From positions 1 to 17,816 of the forward strand of contig JBMNNU010000032.1 in NCBI GenBank assembly GCA_050942695.1: DNA of 17,816 nucleotides. The letters are read 5' to 3'. A program made the translations under genes and the position numbers. Under the pieces are notes generated by a model, which was not told where the DNA came from, searched no databases, and saw only the letters and a program-made list of their open reading frames with translations. The stretch comes from JBMNNU01 sp050942695 (GTDB taxonomy: Bacteria > Chloroflexota > UBA6077). Positions 14,629 through 17,816 of the stretch are shown piece by piece; position 1 is the first letter of the stretch; each line of letters starts with the position of its first letter.

Positions 14629-14657
14629 GGGCTTCCACCCCTCAGGAAGCCCGTTTT
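14629..14657 (+). terminator. First terminator of the glutamate dehydrogenase transcript
   Basis: GGGCTTCC and GGAAGCCC (14629-14636, 14645-14652) form an 8-bp stem with an 8-base loop followed by GTTTT, ten bases after the stop codon of the 184-residue gene. Confidence 0.75.
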
Positions 14658-14661
14658 CATG

Positions 14662-14697
14662 AGCCCGCGGTGTTTTTCCCACCGCGGGCTTTTTTTT
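14662..14697 (+). terminator. Second, strong terminator of the glutamate dehydrogenase transcript
   Basis: AGCCCGCGGTG and CACCGCGGGCT (14662-14672, 14680-14690) form an 11-bp GC-rich stem with a 7-base loop, followed directly by a run of T. It is a textbook intrinsic terminator placed in tandem with the preceding one. Confidence 0.92.
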
Positions 14698-14784
14698 CCC
14701 CCAAGAGATTTCTATTTGAACCCTGGCCTGCTAGATGCAAAGGGGTCTTCTCTGATACATTAAGCATGTTTGAAGGAGGTAGTT

Positions 14785-15903
14785 GTGCGAAGATCTCCAA
14801 ACCTGGTGCGGCGTCCGTCATCCCCCGGCCTACTGGGCATTATTTCCAATGTGATAGATTATCTGGGGTCAATGAGGGGGAGTTGGCGGATCTTGCTGCT
14901 GGTAGGAATGATGATAGTAGCCCTCGCAACGACCGTGATGCCGGGGGCTACGGAGCCAGACCCTTCCGGAGGCGCAAGCGATCCCAAGCTAGCGCATGGT
15001 GGAATGGCTGCCCCAGGGGGGCCGTACGCCAGTGCGCCCACATTAACTCCATTGCCGAGCCCGACCCCCTGCTGCGTCAAACCGCCGGCTATTCCAACTG
15101 CTCTGCCCGTGTCCCATCTCGGCAATGCGCCGGTTCGAAAACCCGGTACGCCCGATCCAGAGCCATCTACGCAGCATGTAGTAGTGGTTGATGGAGAGTC
15201 GGGCGCTATACTCTTCCACAGAAACGGCTTCGAACCGATCGCGCCCGCCAGCCTTACCAAAATCATGACGGCGATATTGGGCATCGAGCACGGAAACCCA
15301 TCCGAGAAGGTAAAGGTAGATGTCAGCGCTAAAGACTTCGAAGACAGCACGCTGATGGGTCTGGAGCCCTGGTTCGACGTCACCCTGGAGGACCTGCTTT
15401 ACGGGGCGATGCTGCCGTCGGGCAACGACGCGGCCGTCGCCATTGCGCGATACGTTGCAGGGAGCGAGGATCTGTTCGTGGGGTTGATGAACGAGAAGGC
15501 CAGGCAATTGGGGTTGAAGAGCACCCACTTCGCCAACCCCCACGGGTTAGACGAGGCAAATCACTACTCAAGCCCCTACGATATGGCCACCCTCGCGCGC
15601 TACGGCATGCAGTACCCGCTCTTCCGAGAGCTGGCCGCAGCCACGAGCTACGACATCTCGCGGAGCAACATCGCATACACCATCGAGAACCTGAACCCCC
15701 TCCTGTGGGCTTACCCCGGAGCCGATGGGGTTAAGATCGGTTATACAGAGGACGCGGGTAGGGCGATCGTGGCCTCCGCCACCCAAGACGGCCACCAGAT
15801 ATTTGTGGCCTTCATGAGGAGCGAGGCCGGCCTGGTGCCGGACGCTACTGTGTTGTTCGACTGGGCTTTCAACTCCTTCGATTGGCAGGTGTCATCTCCT
15901 TGA
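14785..15903 (+). CDS. D-alanyl-D-alanine carboxypeptidase (S11, DacA-type)
   Basis: A 372-residue penicillin-binding D,D-carboxypeptidase that trims the terminal D-Ala of peptidoglycan stem peptides outside the membrane. Residues 35-54 are a hydrophobic anchor after a basic N-terminus, and 55-130 a Pro/Ala/Thr-rich linker. Catalytic motifs: SLTK (Ser156, Lys159), SGN (212-214), and KIG (317-319), where most relatives have KTG. The family's usual C-terminal beta domain is absent, so the protein ends at the catalytic domain. GTG 14785 follows AGGAGG by five bases; a TTG five codons earlier lies within that site. The gene stands alone between the double terminator and the LOG promoter. With the L,D-transpeptidase and C39-like peptidase it makes this neighbourhood rich in wall enzymes. 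Confidence 0.92.
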   Translation: MRRSPNLVRRPSSPGLLGIISNVIDYLGSMRGSWRILLLVGMMIVALATTVMPGATEPDPSGGASDPKLAHGGMAAPGGPYASAPTLTPLPSPTPCCVKPPAIPTALPVSHLGNAPVRKPGTPDPEPSTQHVVVVDGESGAILFHRNGFEPIAPASLTKIMTAILGIEHGNPSEKVKVDVSAKDFEDSTLMGLEPWFDVTLEDLLYGAMLPSGNDAAVAIARYVAGSEDLFVGLMNEKARQLGLKSTHFANPHGLDEANHYSSPYDMATLARYGMQYPLFRELAAATSYDISRSNIAYTIENLNPLLWAYPGADGVKIGYTEDAGRAIVASATQDGHQIFVAFMRSEAGLVPDATVLFDWAFNSFDWQVSSP

Positions 15904-15922
15904 GTAGCTATCTCTGTAATCA

Positions 15923-15950
15923 TTGCCGATGAGCATCAATCTGCTATTAT
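15923..15950 (+). promoter_or_regulatory. Promoter for the LOG-family gene
   Basis: TTGCCG and TATTAT are separated by 16 bases, and TGC before TATTAT also gives an extended -10. The predicted transcription start near 15957 lies about 25 bases before the GTG start. Confidence 0.55.
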
Positions 15951-15981
15951 TATGTAAATATATTAGGGTCTGGGTAATCTA

Positions 15982-16542
15982 GTGAATCACTGTATCTGCG
16001 TTTTCTGCGCTTCAAGCAACGGCATCGCCGAACGATACTTCGAACTAGCCAAGGAGTTGGGCGAGGAGATGGCTCGCCGCGGGCACCGACTCGTATATGG
16101 CGGAGGCCAGAATGGGCTGATGGGCACCGTCGCTCGGGCTGTGCAGGCTGGCGGCGGGCATGTGCTGGGGGTAATCCCCCGGAGGCCGGACTGGGCTGAG
16201 CTGGTGTTCCAGGAAGCAAACGAGATGATCTACACCTCCCACATGCGGGACCGGAAGGCCACCATGGAGCTACGTGCGGATGCCTTCATCGCCCTTCCCG
16301 GTGGCATTGGAACCCTGGAGGAGCTGCTGGAGATCATCACCCTCCGGAGTCTCGGTTACCACCAGAAGCCGATAGTGCTTCTGGATGGCCGGGGCTACTA
16401 CGCCCCCCTGCTTCAGATGCTGGAAAAAACCGTCGCCGAAGGTTTCGCCCGCCCCGGTCTGAAAGAGATGTATCACCTAGCCGAGACCGTCCAGGACGCC
16501 CTGGACTATATTGAGTCCCACCTGTCCCCGGGCCACCCCTAG
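15982..16542 (+). CDS. LOG-family protein (TIGR00730, nucleotide 5'-monophosphate phosphoribohydrolase type)
   Basis: A 186-residue Rossmann-like protein. The LOG family hydrolyses cytokinin riboside monophosphates or other nucleoside monophosphates to base plus ribose 5-phosphate; the bacterial substrate is often AMP or unknown. Signatures seen: CVFCASSNG (6-14), VYGGGQNGLMGTVA (38-51), VIPRRP (64-69), HMRDRKATM (87-95) and the hallmark PGGIGTLEE (106-114). Length is typical. The GTG at 15982 lacks a strong ribosome binding site, but the family pattern starts immediately after it, so an alternative start is unlikely. It appears monocistronic, with its own promoter at 15923-15950. Confidence 0.93.
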   Translation: MNHCICVFCASSNGIAERYFELAKELGEEMARRGHRLVYGGGQNGLMGTVARAVQAGGGHVLGVIPRRPDWAELVFQEANEMIYTSHMRDRKATMELRADAFIALPGGIGTLEELLEIITLRSLGYHQKPIVLLDGRGYYAPLLQMLEKTVAEGFARPGLKEMYHLAETVQDALDYIESHLSPGHP

Positions 16543-16597
16543 CCCAAAGAACCTATCCGGTAGCCGCCAACGGATCGCCCTGGTGGCGAGGGGCTCG

Positions 16598-16725
16598 GGA
16601 TGGTCACACAAACAGCCAGACCGTGTAACAGTCCAATGCTGTAGCGTCGGGGCTTGTCCCCGACGATGTACCACGTCAGGCACAAGGCCTGAAGCTACAT
16701 TGTGACCCATGTCGCGAATCATGTC
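16598..16725. repeat. Palindromic dispersed element, copy 2
   Basis: Second copy of the element at 3208-3337. The 78-base core 16611-16688 differs from copy 1 at three positions. The right side is more diverged (GGCCTGAAGCTAC instead of GGCTCGACGCTAC), which weakens the hairpin, and the terminal inverted repeats are less perfect. It begins 55 bases after the LOG stop codon. Confidence 0.8.
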
Positions 16726-16768
16726 CTCCAACACGGAACCTTCTAAATTTAGTAGGCCTTGTCCGAGA

Positions 16769-16902
16769 GCCCCGGGCTGAAGCCGCGGGGCTGAAAAGAC
16801 AAACCCCCTTCGGGGCTACCGTCCCAGCCCGCAGGGCTTCGTCGCCAGTAGCCAGGCCAGCAAGGCCTGTGATACCTACCGTCCCAGCCCGCAGGGCTTC
16901 GT
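16769..16902. repeat. GC-rich hairpin and 27-base direct repeats
   Basis: The segment starts with AGCCCCG/CGGGGCT around an inner GGCTGAAGCC hairpin. A 27-base sequence beginning CTACCGTCCCAGCC and ending GGGCTTCGT occurs at 16816-16842 and exactly again at 16876-16902, start to start 60 bases. Each copy holds a small GCCC/GGGC hairpin. No coding frame is credible here. Confidence 0.7.
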
Positions 16903-16950
16903 ATTTTCAGCGCGGTCGGGTCGCTTCAGCGCCGCGCTCTCTATCTCTTT

Positions 16951-17055
16951 CGTCACCCCCCGCGAAAGCGGGGGTCCAGACGTCCCATCCACTCGTGAGG
17001 CCACCCCTACACTCCAACGTGGACCCCTGGATGCCCGATCAGGTCGGGCATGACG
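16951..17055. repeat. Composite inverted repeat with two hairpins
   Basis: The block is bounded by CGTCA (16951-16955) and TGACG (17051-17055). The first hairpin is CCCCCGC-GAAA-GCGGGGG (16957-16974); the second is ATGCCCGA/TCGGGCAT (17031-17038, 17044-17051). Inner GGGTCCA and TGGACCC also pair, so the whole block can fold as one arm with two side hairpins. This layout resembles widely dispersed bacterial palindromic repeats. Confidence 0.7.
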
Positions 17056-17284
17056 GCTTAGGGATGGGCCAGGCATGACCATCAAGGAAACCAGCCCTTA
17101 TAAGATAGACTGTCACCCTAACCGTAGATAATCTGCTCTCATTGGTTATCCCCTCCCATTTGAACGAAAGATGCCACTATCCGGCGGCACAGCCCTTGCT
17201 TCCTCTGCTTCAACCCCGCGATCCCCGGCAGCGACGACCACGATGGTCATCGCAACGGGTATCCGATGGCGAGGTGTTTGTAGG

Positions 17285-17758
17285 GTGGCAGCAGTTTTGG
17301 GTGAGGAGCCGGCCGTCTATATCCGGCATTCCGCGGTGCCTGGTAGGCTGAGGCTGGCCGTCGGTTGCCTATACCGCTGTCCCGAGCGCAAGCGCCCTCT
17401 CGAAGAGGTGATCCTCGGCGTCGAGGGCGTGCGTTCCGCATCCGCCAACCCCCTCACCGGCTCCCTCCTGATACAGTTCGATCCCGCGGTGTGCTCCATC
17501 CCCCTGTTAGTTCGGGCGGTAGAGGATGCATCGGGGCGGGGGGACACGGGGACGAGGGGACGGGGAGACGGACCCCACCCCCTGCCCCTCCCCCACAGGG
17601 AGAGGGGTATGAGGAGCGAACCCCACCCCCGTCCCCTCCCCCACGGGGAGAGGGGAGAGGAACCTCCCTCGGAGAGAGGGAATAGAACCCAGGACTCAGG
17701 ACTCAGGACTCAGGACCTAGGACTCAACACTCAGCACTTCAAATCAGGAGAAGCTTGA
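17285..17758 (+). CDS. HMA_2-like domain protein with repeat-derived C-terminal tail
   Basis: The frame encodes a ferredoxin-like-fold domain of the HMA_2 type, seen at the N-terminus of some P-type ATPases and as short single proteins: VYIRHSAVPGRLRLAVG, EEVILGVEGVRSASANPLTG and SLLIQFDPAV follow the 'PGRlRl ... l..l.GV..v..NP.TGs.li.yD' pattern. The metal-binding CxxC of classical HMA domains is absent. The domain ends about residue 83; the remaining 74 residues are low-complexity translation of G/C-rich and heptamer repeats (PHPLPLPHRERG, then PHPRPLPHGERG). I chose GTG 17285, which has GAGGTG eight bases upstream; an ATG at 17171 would add 38 non-conserved residues. The stop TGA shares one base with the purD ATG, so translational coupling is possible. 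Function is unknown; a decaying fragment of a larger gene is also possible. Confidence 0.6.
   Translation: MAAVLGEEPAVYIRHSAVPGRLRLAVGCLYRCPERKRPLEEVILGVEGVRSASANPLTGSLLIQFDPAVCSIPLLVRAVEDASGRGDTGTRGRGDGPHPLPLPHRERGMRSEPHPRPLPHGERGEEPPSERGNRTQDSGLRTQDLGLNTQHFKSGEA
17573..17655. repeat. Two 35-base direct repeats of C-rich/G-rich hairpin type
   Basis: A 35-base unit starting CCCCACCCCC and ending GGGAGAGGGG occurs at 17573-17607 and 17621-17655, start to start 48 bases, with few differences. Each unit can fold CCCCTCCCC against GGGGAGGGG-like sequence. A G-rich tract with GGGGAC periodicity lies just before it (17534-17570). Confidence 0.75.
17690..17738. repeat. Seven tandem heptamers (CAGGACT type)
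   Basis: Forty-nine bases consist of seven 7-base units: CAGGACT three times, then CAGGACC, TAGGACT, CAACACT and CAGCACT. The left units are perfect and the right units decay toward the purD ribosome binding site. The same heptamer occurs on the other strand at 1836-1856. Confidence 0.9.
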
Positions 17759-17816
17759 TGAATGTACTCGTAGTGGGCAACGGCGCCAGGGAGCATGCCC
17801 TAATATGGAAGCTGGC
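17758..17816 (+). CDS. purD: Phosphoribosylamine-glycine ligase, 5' end only
   Basis: The first 19 residues, MNVLVVGNGAREHALIWKL, are the conserved N-terminus of PurD (GAR synthetase), the ATP-dependent enzyme that joins phosphoribosylamine and glycine in de novo purine synthesis. The GNGAREHAL motif is the nucleotide-fold entry of the N-domain. ATG 17758 follows AGGAG by about eight bases and overlaps the stop of the preceding HMA_2-like frame by one base (TGATG). The gene continues past the end of the window, so completeness cannot be judged. Confidence 0.9.
   Translation, partial: MNVLVVGNGAREHALIWKL

Noticed and set aside
14616..15191. 191-codon plus-strand frame overlapping the carboxypeptidase start
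   Set aside because: It runs through two strong terminators and overlaps a well-supported gene in another frame.
16816..16902. Possible CRISPR array from the two 27-base direct repeats
   Set aside because: There are only two copies with one 33-base spacer, no cas genes, and the sequence resembles generic dispersed palindromic repeats.

Overview
The window looks like chromosomal DNA of a free-living, moderately GC-rich bacterium. Several traits suggest the Chloroflexota or a nearby monoderm lineage: envelope enzymes with one N-terminal membrane anchor and Pro/Thr-rich linkers, a short bS21, an HMA_2-type domain protein, and intergenic DNA crowded with palindromes and heptamer repeats. This placement is inference from gene style; there is no rRNA or other decisive marker. 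No phage, transposase, CRISPR array or convincing tRNA was seen. Almost every assigned start is supported by a GGAGG-type ribosome binding site.

Layout. 1-918 is the 3' end of a GH38-type alpha-mannosidase. 908-3075 (minus) is an apparent operon: an M50 site-2 protease with two CBS domains, a phosphoribosyltransferase-fold protein and a small DUF2795 protein. 3076-4140 holds a palindromic repeat, rpsU with its own terminator, and a promoter-to-terminator segment upstream of rpsU that looks like a small RNA or an attenuated leader. 4141-6357 carries a P1/S58 peptidase (minus), pyrE (plus) and a VTT/DedA membrane protein (minus). 6527-7942 carries three small proteins: a 76-residue two-helix ferritin-like protein, a four-cysteine protein and a DUF1232 protein. 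They are interrupted by about 560 bases without a confident gene.

8027-10861 is a divergent pair of anchored cell-wall enzymes: a C39-like cysteine peptidase (minus) and a YkuD L,D-transpeptidase (plus). Both carry two tandem SH3-like modules of similar pattern. 11023-12547 is an overlapping histidine kinase/OmpR-type regulator pair. 12670-14619 is a glutamate dehydrogenase followed by an unrecognised 184-residue protein, closed by two strong terminators. 14785-15903 is a D-Ala-D-Ala carboxypeptidase, and 15982-16542 is a LOG-family protein. 16543-17170 has no gene and is packed with repeats. 17285-17758 encodes an HMA_2-like domain whose reading frame runs through two repeat arrays and overlaps the start of purD, which leaves the window at 17816.

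Functional themes are cell-wall remodelling (C39 peptidase, L,D-transpeptidase, D,D-carboxypeptidase), nucleotide metabolism (pyrE, purD, phosphoribosyltransferase, LOG) and a small stress-like cluster (site-2 protease, phosphoribosyltransferase, DUF2795). No single gene block is a clearly new defence or mobile system. The most interesting unexplained items are the rpsU-upstream RNA segment, the half-size ferritin-like protein, the divergent cell-wall pair, the unknown protein paired with glutamate dehydrogenase, and the repeat families.
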